Below are positions 32,757 through 41,713 of a stretch of DNA of 64,000 bases, one piece after another. The position numbers were made by a program, and so were the translations under genes. The stretch spans positions 558,001 through 622,000 of the forward strand of contig NZ_CP168496.1 of assembly GCF_042944905.1 (NCBI RefSeq), given 5' to 3'. The DNA comes from Psychrobacillus sp042944905. Its GTDB lineage: Bacteria; Bacillota; Bacilli; Bacillales_A; Planococcaceae. Numbering within the stretch: position 1 is the stretch's first letter; every line of letters starts with the position of its first letter. A model generated the notes under the pieces. That model saw only the letters and a program-made list of their open reading frames with translations, ran no database searches and was not told the origin of the DNA.

Positions 32757-32773
32757 ATACCCCGTAGCGGTAT
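32757..32773 (+). promoter_or_regulatory. CsoR-type operator before copA
   Basis: ATACCCCGTAGCGGTAT is a near-perfect palindrome of the CsoR type, 20 bases before the copA start. Confidence 0.75.
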
Positions 32774-32793
32774 GCGTGAGAGGTGAAAACCAA

Positions 32794-35211
32794 ATGAGTA
32801 GTGAACTAAAAGAAACAAGTCTACAAATTACAGGGATGACCTGTGCAGCTTGTTCAGCAAGAATTGAAAAAGTATTAAGTAAGATGGATGGTGTAGAAGA
32901 AGCCAATGTTAACTTAGCTCTAGAAAAGTCTTCGATTAAATACGATCCTAATAAGCTTAGTGAAATAGACTTTGAAAAGAAAATCCAAGATCTTGGCTAT
33001 GGCGTTGCCAAGGAGAAAAAAGAGTTTGCTATTTCGGGAATGACCTGTTCTGCCTGTGCAACGAGAATTGAAAAAGGGCTTAACAAATTAGATGGAGTAT
33101 CGCTAGCAAATGTTAACTTAGCACTTGAAAATGCTACTGTAGAATATAACCCTTCTCAAATTACCGTTTCAGATATTATTTTGCTTGTAGAGAAGTTAGG
33201 ATACGGAGCACTAAACAAAGATAATGAAAAGGAGACAGTGGATTACCGTGAGCAAGAAATCCAACGTCAAAAAAGAAAATTTTTCATTTCTGCTATATTA
33301 TCGCTTCCTTTATTGTGGACGATGGTCGGTCATTTTTCATTTACATCGTTTATTTATGTGCCCGAATTTTTGATGAATCCATGGTTGCAAATGGCTCTCG
33401 CGACACCGGTACAATTTGTTATTGGGAAACAGTTCTATGTAAGTGCCTATAAAGCGCTCCGAAATAAAAGTGCCAATATGGATGTGCTAGTAGTAATGGG
33501 AACATCCGCCGCTTATTTCTACAGTGTCTACCAAGCCATCATAACGATTGGTAAGCATCATATGGCGAACTTGTATTTTGAAACGAGCGCCGTACTGATC
33601 ACGCTTATAATATTAGGTAAGTTGTTTGAGGCGAAAGCAAAGGGACGTTCCTCAGAAGCGATCAAAAAACTTATGGGACTGCAAGCTAAAACAGCATTAG
33701 TCATCAGAAATGAAAACGAAATAGAAATACCGCTTGCGGAAGTCGTCACTGGAGATACAATCCTAGTGAAGCCTGGTGAAAAGATTCCGGTTGATGGAGA
33801 GGTCCTAGAAGGAAATACTGCTGTGGACGAAGCTATGCTAACAGGAGAAAGTATTCCGGTCGATAAAATGATTGGCGATTCGTTGTTTGGTTCAACGATC
33901 AATAAAAATGGGTTTATTAAAATGAAAGCTACGAAAATCGGAAGAGACACTGCACTCTCTCAAATTATTAAAGTGGTAGAGGATGCGCAAGGTTCGAAAG
34001 CTCCTATTCAAAGACTTGCCGACAAAATATCCGGTGTTTTTGTGCCGATTGTAATCGGTATTGCCATCATCACCTTTTTAGTATGGATTATCTTGGTTCG
34101 TCCAGGTGAGATTACACCAGCATTAGAAGCGTTGATTGCTGTACTTGTTATTGCTTGTCCATGTGCGCTTGGACTGGCAACTCCTACTTCCATCATGGCT
34201 GGTTCTGGGCGTGCAGCAGAATTTGGCATTCTATTTAAAGGTGGAGAGCATCTGGAAACAACTCACCATATTGATACAGTCATTGTTGATAAAACTGGAA
34301 CTGTTACAAATGGTAAGCCAGAATTGACAGATGTAATTGTGGCGAAAGGAATGGATGAAGAAGCGTTTCTTTCTTTCATTGGATCAGCTGAAAAGCAATC
34401 AGAACATCCACTTGCCGAAGCGATTGTTCAAGGAATTCATGATCGAGGAATAAAGCTACAAAATGTGGAAGCTTTTGAAGCAATTCCAGGCTATGGAGTT
34501 AAAACAACCGTCAATCAAAAAGTGATTTTAGTAGGAACTAGAAAACTAATGAATCAGTATGATGTAGATATTTCGGATGTACTAGAAGTGATGGAGGATT
34601 TAGAAGCTAAAGGTAAAACTACTATGTTGGCAAGTATGGACGGTCAATATGCAGGTATGATTGCTGTAGCAGACACGATTAAAGAAACTTCAAAAAAAGC
34701 GATCAAACGATTAAAAGAGATGGATATTGAAGTCATCATGATGACAGGTGATAACGTGCGTACAGCTACTGCAATCGGTAATGAGGTTGGAATTGACCAA
34801 GTCATTGCTGAAGTACTTCCAGAAGGAAAAGCAGAAGAGGTGAAGAGACTCCAAGCTACTGGTAAAAAGGTAGCGATGGTAGGTGACGGAATTAATGACG
34901 CACCTGCTCTAGCAGTCGCTAATATTGGTATGGCAATTGGAACAGGAACAGATGTAGCAATGGAAGCTGCTGATATTACATTGATTCGTGGAGATTTAAA
35001 TAGTATAGCGGATGCTATCATTATGAGCCGCAAAACAATGAAAAATATTAAACAAAATCTATTCTGGGCCTTTGCTTATAATGCTCTTGGCATTCCGATT
35101 GCGGCTTTCGGTTTACTCGCACCTTGGGTAGCTGGTGCTGCCATGGCATTTAGTTCAGTGTCAGTAGTATTAAATGCTTTGCGATTACAGCGAGTGAAAT
35201 TAGAGAAGTAA
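32794..35211 (+). CDS. copA: Cu(+)-exporting P1B-type ATPase CopA
   Basis: 805 residues. Two N-terminal HMA domains (MTCAACS at about 15-21 and MTCSACA at about 83-89), eight membrane helices with the transport motif CPC in VLVIACPCALGLATPTS, phosphorylation motif DKTGTVTNG, HP motif SEHPLAEA, and ATP-hinge GDGINDAPALAVA. ATG 32794 has GAGAGGTG upstream. It exports Cu(I) from the cytoplasm; it is regulated by CsoR from its own operator and supplied by CopZ. Confidence 0.95.
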   Translation: MSSELKETSLQITGMTCAACSARIEKVLSKMDGVEEANVNLALEKSSIKYDPNKLSEIDFEKKIQDLGYGVAKEKKEFAISGMTCSACATRIEKGLNKLDGVSLANVNLALENATVEYNPSQITVSDIILLVEKLGYGALNKDNEKETVDYREQEIQRQKRKFFISAILSLPLLWTMVGHFSFTSFIYVPEFLMNPWLQMALATPVQFVIGKQFYVSAYKALRNKSANMDVLVVMGTSAAYFYSVYQAIITIGKHHMANLYFETSAVLITLIILGKLFEAKAKGRSSEAIKKLMGLQAKTALVIRNENEIEIPLAEVVTGDTILVKPGEKIPVDGEVLEGNTAVDEAMLTGESIPVDKMIGDSLFGSTINKNGFIKMKATKIGRDTALSQIIKVVEDAQGSKAPIQRLADKISGVFVPIVIGIAIITFLVWIILVRPGEITPALEALIAVLVIACPCALGLATPTSIMAGSGRAAEFGILFKGGEHLETTHHIDTVIVDKTGTVTNGKPELTDVIVAKGMDEEAFLSFIGSAEKQSEHPLAEAIVQGIHDRGIKLQNVEAFEAIPGYGVKTTVNQKVILVGTRKLMNQYDVDISDVLEVMEDLEAKGKTTMLASMDGQYAGMIAVADTIKETSKKAIKRLKEMDIEVIMMTGDNVRTATAIGNEVGIDQVIAEVLPEGKAEEVKRLQATGKKVAMVGDGINDAPALAVANIGMAIGTGTDVAMEAADITLIRGDLNSIADAIIMSRKTMKNIKQNLFWAFAYNALGIPIAAFGLLAPWVAGAAMAFSSVSVVLNALRLQRVKLEK

Positions 35212-35321
35212 GTGTAGCGAAGAATACACTAATACATTGGTATAGATGTTGAACATTAGTTTAATAAAAAAGAATAGTGGAAATATATTTAGTGAAATAC
35301 TTATAAAAGAGGAGGATAAAG

Positions 35322-35864
35322 ATGAAAAAGATAGTAGTAATAGGAGTTGTTTTCTTGATCTCCTTATTTATTTTATCCGCATGTGTTAGTGATAAAGAGG
35401 AGTCCAGTAAAGATGAAAGTATGCACATGGACCATACTAGCTCAGGTGAAGTTCCTAAAGGTTTGAAGGCAGCAGAACATCCAACTTATAAAGTGGGAAG
35501 TAAAGCAATTATTGAAACAGACCATATGAAAGGAATGAAGGATGCCGAAGCGACAATTGTAGGATCCTATGATACTACAGCTTATGTTATTTCCTATACG
35601 CCGACAACTGGTGGGGATAGGGTGGAAAATCATAAATGGGTTATTCAAGAAGAGATAAAAGATGCAGGTGATGGAACATTAGAACCAGGAACTGAAGTCA
35701 CGATAGAGGCAGATCATATGAAAGGGATGAAAGGTGCAACTGCAGAAATTATTTCAGCAGAAAAAACTACTGTGTATATGATAGATTACACTCCGACTAA
35801 CGGTGGAGAAGAAGTGAAAAATCATAAGTGGGTAACAGAGAGTGAGCTATCTCCCGTAAAATAA
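35322..35864 (+). CDS. ydhK: YdhK-like lipoprotein with two DUF1541 repeats
   Basis: 180 residues. Lipoprotein signal with lipobox LSAC, then a His/Met-rich linker (MHMDHTSS) and two DUF1541 repeats of about 55 residues, each carrying DHMKGMK and YTPT..G...V.NHKWV. The Met/His repeats and the position after copA suggest metal, probably copper, handling at the cell surface; that role is inference. AGAGGAGG lies before the ATG. It is about 110 bases from copA with no terminator between, so it may be cotranscribed. Confidence 0.85.
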   Translation: MKKIVVIGVVFLISLFILSACVSDKEESSKDESMHMDHTSSGEVPKGLKAAEHPTYKVGSKAIIETDHMKGMKDAEATIVGSYDTTAYVISYTPTTGGDRVENHKWVIQEEIKDAGDGTLEPGTEVTIEADHMKGMKGATAEIISAEKTTVYMIDYTPTNGGEEVKNHKWVTESELSPVK

Positions 35865-35918
35865 AGTAAGAACACAATAAATATATTATTGAATGAACAA
35901 ATTCATATTCCATAGCAA

Positions 35919-35951
35919 AATGCACCTTGAATTCCCCATTCAAGGTGCATT
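35919..35951. terminator. Bidirectional terminator between ydhK and bcrC
   Basis: AATGCACCTTGAAT pairs perfectly with ATTCAAGGTGCATT; T-rich on the plus side (TTTTAAATT) and A-rich on the left, serving the convergent genes. Confidence 0.7.
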
Positions 35952-35977
35952 TTAAATTGGAGATTTGCAAATATACG

Positions 35978-36556
35978 CTAGATTTTTATTCCCACTTTGC
36001 TTTTAATCTGATCGTAAAGACGAAATAAAACTTGTACAATAGGCTCTAGCTTTGTTGAAAAGTAAATAACCAAACCACTTGTTGCACATGAAAGTAACGC
36101 ACTACCTATCAAATCAGCTGGATAATGTACGCCAACATAAATTCGTGATAGTCCAACAACTATCGCCCATATTAAAATTGGATACTTCAAACGGTCATTT
36201 CGCATAATAAATATCCATGCAATCGCAAACACTAAAACTGCATGATCACTTACAAAAGAAGAATCTACAGTATGTGGGACTAATTGATGAACATGATGTG
36301 TAACAAAGGGACGTGGGTGGTAATAAACCAAATGAATAATCGCATTTATAACCAATGCAATTGCTGAAGAAAAAATAGCATATATAGCGGTATACCGTTT
36401 TTCGATACCTTGTTGCTTGTTCCCTACAAACCAAAGATACAAAATGATGGCTACTGCTATATAAGGTAGACTATCAGACATGGTTATCATTATTGTATCC
36501 AATAACCTTGAGTGTCCTGCCCAACCATTTATTTGTTGGAATATATTAAAGTTCAT
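35978..36556 (-). CDS. bcrC: Undecaprenyl-diphosphatase, PAP2 family (BcrC-like)
   Basis: 192 residues, close to BcrC/YwoA in length. Five or six membrane helices and the three PAP2 motifs are present: PRPF after a long helix (YYHPRPFVTHHVHQLVPH), SDHA in SFVSDHAVLVFAIA (the usual PSDH has V for P), and SRIYVGVHYPADLIGS. It recycles undecaprenyl pyrophosphate for wall synthesis and contributes to bacitracin tolerance. ATG 36556 is used because GAAAGGAG precedes it; longer frames are rejected. Confidence 0.85.
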   Translation of the reverse strand: MNFNIFQQINGWAGHSRLLDTIMITMSDSLPYIAVAIILYLWFVGNKQQGIEKRYTAIYAIFSSAIALVINAIIHLVYYHPRPFVTHHVHQLVPHTVDSSFVSDHAVLVFAIAWIFIMRNDRLKYPILIWAIVVGLSRIYVGVHYPADLIGSALLSCATSGLVIYFSTKLEPIVQVLFRLYDQIKSKVGIKI

Positions 36557-36802
36557 AGTATTTCTCCTTTCGCAACTAACTATTTCGTAATTGAAACCGG
36601 AAAAAATACGATTTCTAGTATTAAGGATAAACATTGAATCTGAAAATACGATGAAAATTAGTAGATGTAGTAGGTTATTTATTTTTATAGTTCTTTTAAC
36701 CTAGTATTGGAATTTTCATTATTTACGTCAATAGATAGTTTGATAATTCTGATAAAGTGGTAAAATGTTAGATAGGAAAACTATATGGAATGAGGTGGTT
36801 AG

Positions 36803-37477
36803 ATGACTTTAATAAAGGCTACTGGTAATGGTATGTCTCATCAAATTACTAGCTTGGATGAAAGAAAACGAGCGATGCAGCGCAAGGATGCTGGAGAAGC
36901 TTATCGAAAACATGCAACATATTTGCAGCCGAAAGTCCCTTCTTTATCTGAACTAGAGAATCTCTTATTAGGTAATAAAGAAAGAGAGGAAGAAACGCCT
37001 GAAGTAAGTGCAGCTGTAAAAGAGTTTCAGCAACTAGAAGGTGCGAACAGTAGACCTACGAAAGGGCCAAGCACTCCAGTGCAAACAATTGGAGGACCAA
37101 CACCTGAAAAAACCATTGAGCTTTTAGAAAAGGTGAGAAGTTCAGCATTAGCTCCAGTTGAACCAACTCCGCAAGATATACGTGTTGCAGCCAGTGCTAC
37201 TGCTAAAATTCAGCAAGTGCAGACACAAATTACATTAAACCAAGAAGCGAACCGGCAAATTAAATTGGAAGTTAAAAAACAAAAAGAGCAAGAAGCAGAA
37301 GTTTTTAATCATTCTATTCTATCTGATGTAGATTCTCCAAAAGAGTTAAAAGAGAATTTAGTGAACTTACAGAAAAAAAGACTAAAAGAACAGGCAATTG
37401 CCAAATATTCATATCAAGTACATTTGAAGCGCTATGGTTTTACCGACCAACAGTCTAGCTTCTTTCGAATAGCTTAG
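36803..37477 (+). CDS. Unknown Q/E/K-rich cytoplasmic protein
   Basis: 224 residues with no signal peptide or membrane segment. The first 100 residues are charged and proline-containing (KHATYLQPKVPSLSELENLL, GGPTPEKTIELLEKVRSSA), the middle is a predicted coiled coil (ATAKIQQVQTQITLNQEANR, then QIKLEVKKQKEQEAE), and the end reads YSYQVHLKRYGFTDQQSSFF. I do not recognise the family. Ribosome site GAGGTGG lies before the ATG. It ends 10 bases before the Cys-tRNA deacylase gene, so the two are probably cotranscribed. Confidence 0.7.
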   Translation: MTLIKATGNGMSHQITSLDERKRAMQRKDAGEAYRKHATYLQPKVPSLSELENLLLGNKEREEETPEVSAAVKEFQQLEGANSRPTKGPSTPVQTIGGPTPEKTIELLEKVRSSALAPVEPTPQDIRVAASATAKIQQVQTQITLNQEANRQIKLEVKKQKEQEAEVFNHSILSDVDSPKELKENLVNLQKKRLKEQAIAKYSYQVHLKRYGFTDQQSSFFRIA

Positions 37478-37487
37478 GAGAAATACT

Positions 37488-37979
37488 ATGGGAAAAAAGC
37501 AAAAAACGAATGCAGTAAGAATATTAGAGCAACAAAAAATATCGTTCGATTTAATTGAATATGAACTAACGGGCGATCAAGTAGACGGGGTAACCGTAGC
37601 GAACAAAATAGGCTACCCTGTTTTTGTTGTGTATAAAACACTACTTGTTACGGCTGGATCAAACAAATACTTTGTATGTATTATCCCGGTAGATAACGAA
37701 TTAAATTTAAAGTCCGTCGCAAAAGTAGTTGGAGAGAAAAAAGTGGAATTGCTCCCACTAAAAGATTTACTCCCAACTACTGGCTACATCCGCGGAGGGT
37801 GCTCTCCCATTGGGATGAAAAAGTTATTTCCAACGATAGTAGATGCAAGCGCACAGAATCTTGACTATATAATTGTGAGTGGTGGGAAAATAGGACTTCA
37901 AGTAAAGCTTACAGTTCCTGAATTACTCCAAATGACAAAAGGTGAACTTGTATCCATTAGTAAGAAAAAAAGTGATTAG
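37488..37979 (+). CDS. ybaK: Cys-tRNA(Pro) deacylase YbaK/EbsC
   Basis: 163 residues of the YbaK/ProX editing-domain family, which hydrolyses Cys-tRNA(Pro) made in error by prolyl-tRNA synthetase. Diagnostic segments are TNAVRILEQQKISFDLIEYE, the conserved lysine in FVVYKTLLV, and GYIRGGCSPIGMKKLFPT with the GGxSPxG loop. AGGAG lies before the ATG. It follows the unknown gene at 36803 closely. Confidence 0.92.
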   Translation: MGKKQKTNAVRILEQQKISFDLIEYELTGDQVDGVTVANKIGYPVFVVYKTLLVTAGSNKYFVCIIPVDNELNLKSVAKVVGEKKVELLPLKDLLPTTGYIRGGCSPIGMKKLFPTIVDASAQNLDYIIVSGGKIGLQVKLTVPELLQMTKGELVSISKKKSD

Positions 37980-38077
37980 CTTTTTGGCTCTAAGAAGTTA
38001 TAATGAATGAATAGTATTTTCTCCATTCCAACCATGTTGTGAATGTTTTTTTTACGGAACAAGAAAGTAGGATTTGT

Positions 38078-38728
38078 ATGAAAAAGGAATTTGTTTGGCG
38101 CTGGGGATTCTTTATAGGTGGCGTCATCTTAATGGCATTAGGGATTTCCATGACGATCAAAGGGCAACGATTTGGAATTGGACCGTGGGATGTTTTTCAT
38201 GTAGGACTGTTTAAACATTTAGGATTGTCCATTGGAACTTGGGCTATTTTAACAGGAATATTTATTGTAGTTGTCACGATGATTGGAACGAAAAGATTTC
38301 CACAGCTCGGTACTTGGCTCAACATACTTTTCATTGGTTCATTTATTGATGTATTTAACTGGCTCTTGCCTGAGGTTACAAGCTTTATGGGACAACTGAT
38401 CATTTTCCTAATTGGTGTGGTAGTAACGGGGATTGGTGTTGGGGTATATGTGGCGCCTAATGTTGGAGCAGGACCTCGCGATTCACTTATGTTGTTACTC
38501 ATAAAAAAAACGGGATGGAGTATTAAAAAAGTACGTACATCTCTAGAAGTCATCGTTGGACTCGTTGGTTGGGCACTTGGAGGTCCAGTAGGTTTAGGGA
38601 CGGTTATTATTGCAGTTTTGTTAGGTCAACTGGTTCACTATACATTGCCGATGTCTCAAAAGCTTTTATTTCAAATTTGCGGCTATACAATGCCATACAT
38701 AAAAAAGAGTGCTGAAGATCAGGAATGA
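38078..38728 (+). CDS. YczE/YitT-type membrane protein
   Basis: 216 residues with five hydrophobic helices. The motif GQRFGIGPWDVFHVGLFKHL and a repeat-like GVYVAPNVGAGPRDSLMLLL identify the YczE/YyaS group of five-helix membrane proteins, whose biochemical function is unknown (one relative influences lipopeptide production). ATG 38078 follows AGTAGGA and begins the hydrophobic region properly; an upstream in-frame start is rejected. Confidence 0.78.
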   Translation: MKKEFVWRWGFFIGGVILMALGISMTIKGQRFGIGPWDVFHVGLFKHLGLSIGTWAILTGIFIVVVTMIGTKRFPQLGTWLNILFIGSFIDVFNWLLPEVTSFMGQLIIFLIGVVVTGIGVGVYVAPNVGAGPRDSLMLLLIKKTGWSIKKVRTSLEVIVGLVGWALGGPVGLGTVIIAVLLGQLVHYTLPMSQKLLFQICGYTMPYIKKSAEDQE

Positions 38729-38744
38729 TTTTCAGCACTTTTTT
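38708..38744 (+). terminator. Terminator of the YczE-like gene
   Basis: AGTGCTGAA pairs with TTCAGCACT, followed by six T; the left arm lies in the last codons. Confidence 0.8.
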
Positions 38745-38805
38745 CATATAATCCAGTTGTTTTACATATATTAATCATTGAATGAATGATAGAAAGGATG
38801 ACGAT

Positions 38806-39867
38806 TTGAACGGAACAATTACGCACTATATGGGCAAATCATATACGGGACAAGGTGTTAAAAGTTTCTATAAAGAAATCATTCAAGAAGCCAAAAAAGT
38901 TTACTTTTTCAAGGGACCTACTTCCTATCGACTAACAGATATATTAAAAGAAATAGGGTATGCAGGTATTCGTAGAGGGAAAAACATGGAATGGTTTTAC
39001 GATCCCCTTCATGAAGATGTATTAGAAGGTATATATATTAAGGATACCAAAACGCTTTATCTACAAACGGATGCAGTCGATCCATCTTATTATGGTGCTG
39101 GTCATGAGTGGGTTCCATATTATGACGCGTATGATGAAAGTAAACTTCGAGAAATTGGTCCACAAATTCGAGATAAGCAAATTACGAATGATGTGTGGCT
39201 TTCAAAAGGACTACAAGCACTTTCTCGTGCAAAAGTTATCCATGATGAATGGGAGCAACTTATCCAACCAGCAGTGAATTGGGAAGGTATAAATGTTTTA
39301 TTGGAAGAATTAAAAAAGAAAGCAATTGGTAATGTGGCACTTCAAAAAAATCCAAAGGTGACACACCGCCTAATGGGATCACTTACTCCACTCGGTGCAA
39401 AGGATACGCTAAATTCAATCTCTAAAAACTTAAAATCTAGGTTATTTATCAAAGGGTTACCGGGTAGCGGAAAGTCCTCCTTTATGAAAAAGTTTGGGGA
39501 AGAGGCAAAGGTACATGGGCTAGATGTTCGCTACATTTGGTGTGGATTGGATGCAAATAGTGTGGACGGTGTCGTCATTCCAGAATTGCAATTATGCATA
39601 GTGGATGCAACTAGTCCTCATGTATACGAACCAGAACGAGAAGGCGATGAAATAGTGGACTTCTTTACTCATATTGACCAATCATTACTGGATGAAGAAA
39701 AACTAAAAGAAGTGCAACAAAGGTATTCTTCTGAAATGGAGATTGCACAAGACTATCTCTGTACGTATGCTGCAGATTTAAAAACGATTAAAATGATGTA
39801 CGATTCTTCTATTGATGAAGATAAATGGAGTAAGTTGCATAATAAAATGATCGATACGATAGGGTGA
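38806..39867 (+). CDS. P-loop ATPase of unknown role (PRK06851-like)
   Basis: 353 residues. The N-terminal half lacks an obvious nucleotide site but has the FFKGPTSYRLTDILKEIG segment, a decayed P-loop-like stretch; the second half has a clear Walker A GLPGSGKSSFMKKFGEEA and a following VRYIWCGLDANSVDGVVIPE. This two-part layout is that of a conserved Bacillus ATPase annotated only as a hypothetical nucleotide-binding protein. TTG 38806 is chosen because AAAGGATGACG precedes it. Downstream to 40072 no terminator is obvious. Confidence 0.65.
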   Translation: MNGTITHYMGKSYTGQGVKSFYKEIIQEAKKVYFFKGPTSYRLTDILKEIGYAGIRRGKNMEWFYDPLHEDVLEGIYIKDTKTLYLQTDAVDPSYYGAGHEWVPYYDAYDESKLREIGPQIRDKQITNDVWLSKGLQALSRAKVIHDEWEQLIQPAVNWEGINVLLEELKKKAIGNVALQKNPKVTHRLMGSLTPLGAKDTLNSISKNLKSRLFIKGLPGSGKSSFMKKFGEEAKVHGLDVRYIWCGLDANSVDGVVIPELQLCIVDATSPHVYEPEREGDEIVDFFTHIDQSLLDEEKLKEVQQRYSSEMEIAQDYLCTYAADLKTIKMMYDSSIDEDKWSKLHNKMIDTIG

Positions 39868-40072
39868 ATTGCGGAGATTAAAACTACTCTCCAACTAAAC
39901 TAGTGATTATTCCAACTAAAGTGACCATTTTTCCAACTAACCAGAAATTTTCATATGCAATAAATAATAAATTATGAAAGCCAAGCCGTTGACTCATGTC
40001 TGCGGTTTTTTTGTCTTTTCGTCTCGGCATGGTAAAATAGAAGAGAATATTTCGCTTGAGAGGAAGATGACC

Positions 40073-41263
40073 TTGTCTAACGTATTAAACAATTTTTTAA
40101 CAGAAAACCTAAATGAATTGAAAGACCAAGGCTTATATAACGAAATCGACCCTGTAGAAGGACCAAATGGTGCGAAGATAAATGTCCGAGGCTCGGAACT
40201 TATCAATCTATCGTCTAATAACTATTTAGGGCTTGCGACAAATCCGGAACTTAAACGCATTGCAAAAGAAGCAGTGGACAAGTATGGAGTTGGAGCAGGA
40301 GCAGTTCGTACAATTAACGGTACACTAGATCTTCACGTAAAATTAGAAGCTAAACTTGCAGAGTTCAAAGGAACAGAAGCAGCTATTTCGTATCAATCAG
40401 GCTTCAACTGTAATATGGCAGCAATTTCTGCTGTAATGGATAAAAACGATGCGATTCTTTCGGATCAATTAAACCATGCTTCCATCATAGACGGTTGCCG
40501 ACTTTCTAGAGCAAAAATTATTCCTTTCAATCACTCTGATATGAATGACTTGCGTGCAAAAGCAAAACAAGCAACAGAATCAGGCATGTACAATAAAGTA
40601 ATGGTAATCACGGATGGCGTATTCTCGATGGACGGAGATATTGCAAAACTTCCAGAAATCGTAGAAATCGCAAAAGAATTTGACCTAATTACTTACGTAG
40701 ATGACGCACACGGATCAGGCGTTACTGGTAAAGGAAAAGGAACAGTGAAGCATTTCGGTTTAGAAAAAGAAATCGACTTCCAAATCGGTACGCTTTCTAA
40801 AGCAATCGGAGTAGTAGGAGGATACGTAGCAGGGAAAAAAGATTTAATCGACTGGTTAAAAGTTCGCTCTCGTCCATTTTTATTCTCAACTGCATTACCA
40901 CCAGGCGATGTAGCAGCAATCACTGCAGCAGTTCAAATGATCATCGATTCTACGGAATTACATGACCAACTATGGGAAAACGGAGATTACTTGAAAGCTG
41001 GCTTATCCAAACTAGGCTTCAATATCGGTGCATCCGAAACACCAATCACACCATGTATCATCGGAGACGAAAAACTAACACAACAATTCTCTAAACGACT
41101 ATTTGAAGAAGGCGTCTACGCAAAATCCATCGTCTTCCCAACCGTACCAAAAGGCACAGGCCGCGTCCGTAACATGCCTACTGCTGCTCACACGAAAGAA
41201 ATGCTGGATGAAGCATTGGGGATTTATGAGAAGGTTGGGAGAGAGCTTGGGGTGATTTCATAA
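40073..41263 (+). CDS. kbl: Glycine C-acetyltransferase (2-amino-3-ketobutyrate CoA ligase)
   Basis: 396 residues, PLP-dependent alpha-oxoamine synthase family. It cleaves 2-amino-3-ketobutyrate with CoA to glycine and acetyl-CoA, the second step of threonine breakdown. Seen are SSNNYLGLATNPEL at the start, YVDDAHGSGVTGKGKG with the PLP aspartate, and the Schiff-base lysine in QIGTLSKAIGVVGGYV. TTG 40073 is preferred, after AGAGGAAG. The dehydrogenase partner tdh is at 58381, separated from kbl by the island. The last about 212 bases are duplicated, with roughly 20 mismatches, at 54753-54964. Confidence 0.93.
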   Translation: MSNVLNNFLTENLNELKDQGLYNEIDPVEGPNGAKINVRGSELINLSSNNYLGLATNPELKRIAKEAVDKYGVGAGAVRTINGTLDLHVKLEAKLAEFKGTEAAISYQSGFNCNMAAISAVMDKNDAILSDQLNHASIIDGCRLSRAKIIPFNHSDMNDLRAKAKQATESGMYNKVMVITDGVFSMDGDIAKLPEIVEIAKEFDLITYVDDAHGSGVTGKGKGTVKHFGLEKEIDFQIGTLSKAIGVVGGYVAGKKDLIDWLKVRSRPFLFSTALPPGDVAAITAAVQMIIDSTELHDQLWENGDYLKAGLSKLGFNIGASETPITPCIIGDEKLTQQFSKRLFEEGVYAKSIVFPTVPKGTGRVRNMPTAAHTKEMLDEALGIYEKVGRELGVIS

Positions 41264-41274
41264 TTAAGCATAAG

Positions 41275-41304
41275 AAAAAAGCAGCCAAATTCGGCTGCTT
41301 TTTT
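41275..41304 (+). terminator. Terminator of kbl
   Basis: AAAAAAGCAGCC pairs with GGCTGCTTTTTT across AAATTC. A nearly identical hairpin (AAATCC loop) lies at 57610-57637. Confidence 0.85.
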
Positions 41305-41343
41305 CTTACTTAATTTTTCTTTCCATATTCTCAAAAGAATAAG
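41305..41343 (-). pseudogene. 3' remnant of the membrane-protein gene found at 57639, left copy
   Basis: About 37 bases beginning CTTACTTAATTTTTCTTTCC match the 3' end of the decayed gene at 57639-58208 with about four mismatches, in the same relation to the shared terminator. Nothing else of that gene remains here. It marks the left edge of the island. Confidence 0.65.
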
Positions 41344-41459
41344 GATGACATATATTATTCGAGTGAAGAAAAGAAGTGGCAGTCATTTCTATCATCCATG
41401 AAAAATAAAAAAATATTTTTTTGTTGACTGTTAGCCGAATTTTCTGTAATCTATTCTAA

Positions 41460-41564
41460 ATACTTGTTAATTAATTAATAATTTAGATTAATAGAGAAAG
41501 TCTACGGTAACAAGTATATATTTTTTATATAATTAATTTCACCATTGGAGAAATTAATTATATA
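41460..41564 (+). promoter_or_regulatory. Two inverted repeats upstream of the ABC importer operon
   Basis: ATACTTGTTA (41460-41469) pairs with TAACAAGTAT (41508-41517), and TATATAATTAATTTC (41526-41540) pairs perfectly with GAAATTAATTATATA (41550-41564). They lie 150-250 bases before the substrate-binding protein gene. They could be operators for the island's ROK regulator or leader structures. The rest of 41344-41713 is very AT-rich with no gene. Confidence 0.45.
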
Positions 41565-41713
41565 AAGCATTATTAATAAAGATATTTCACATAAATTAGG
41601 TGTAATTTTTAATGTGGTGGTTAAAATTATTTTCTATTTATATTTTCATCTGTATAGATACGAAAATATTTTATAGATTTACAAAAAAACGAACCAAGGG
41701 GATGGATATTGAA

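Noticed and set aside
41612..41713. Upstream extension of the substrate-binding protein
   Set aside because: It would add a lysine-rich hydrophobic stretch before a complete lipoprotein signal, and the better ribosome site serves ATG 41714.
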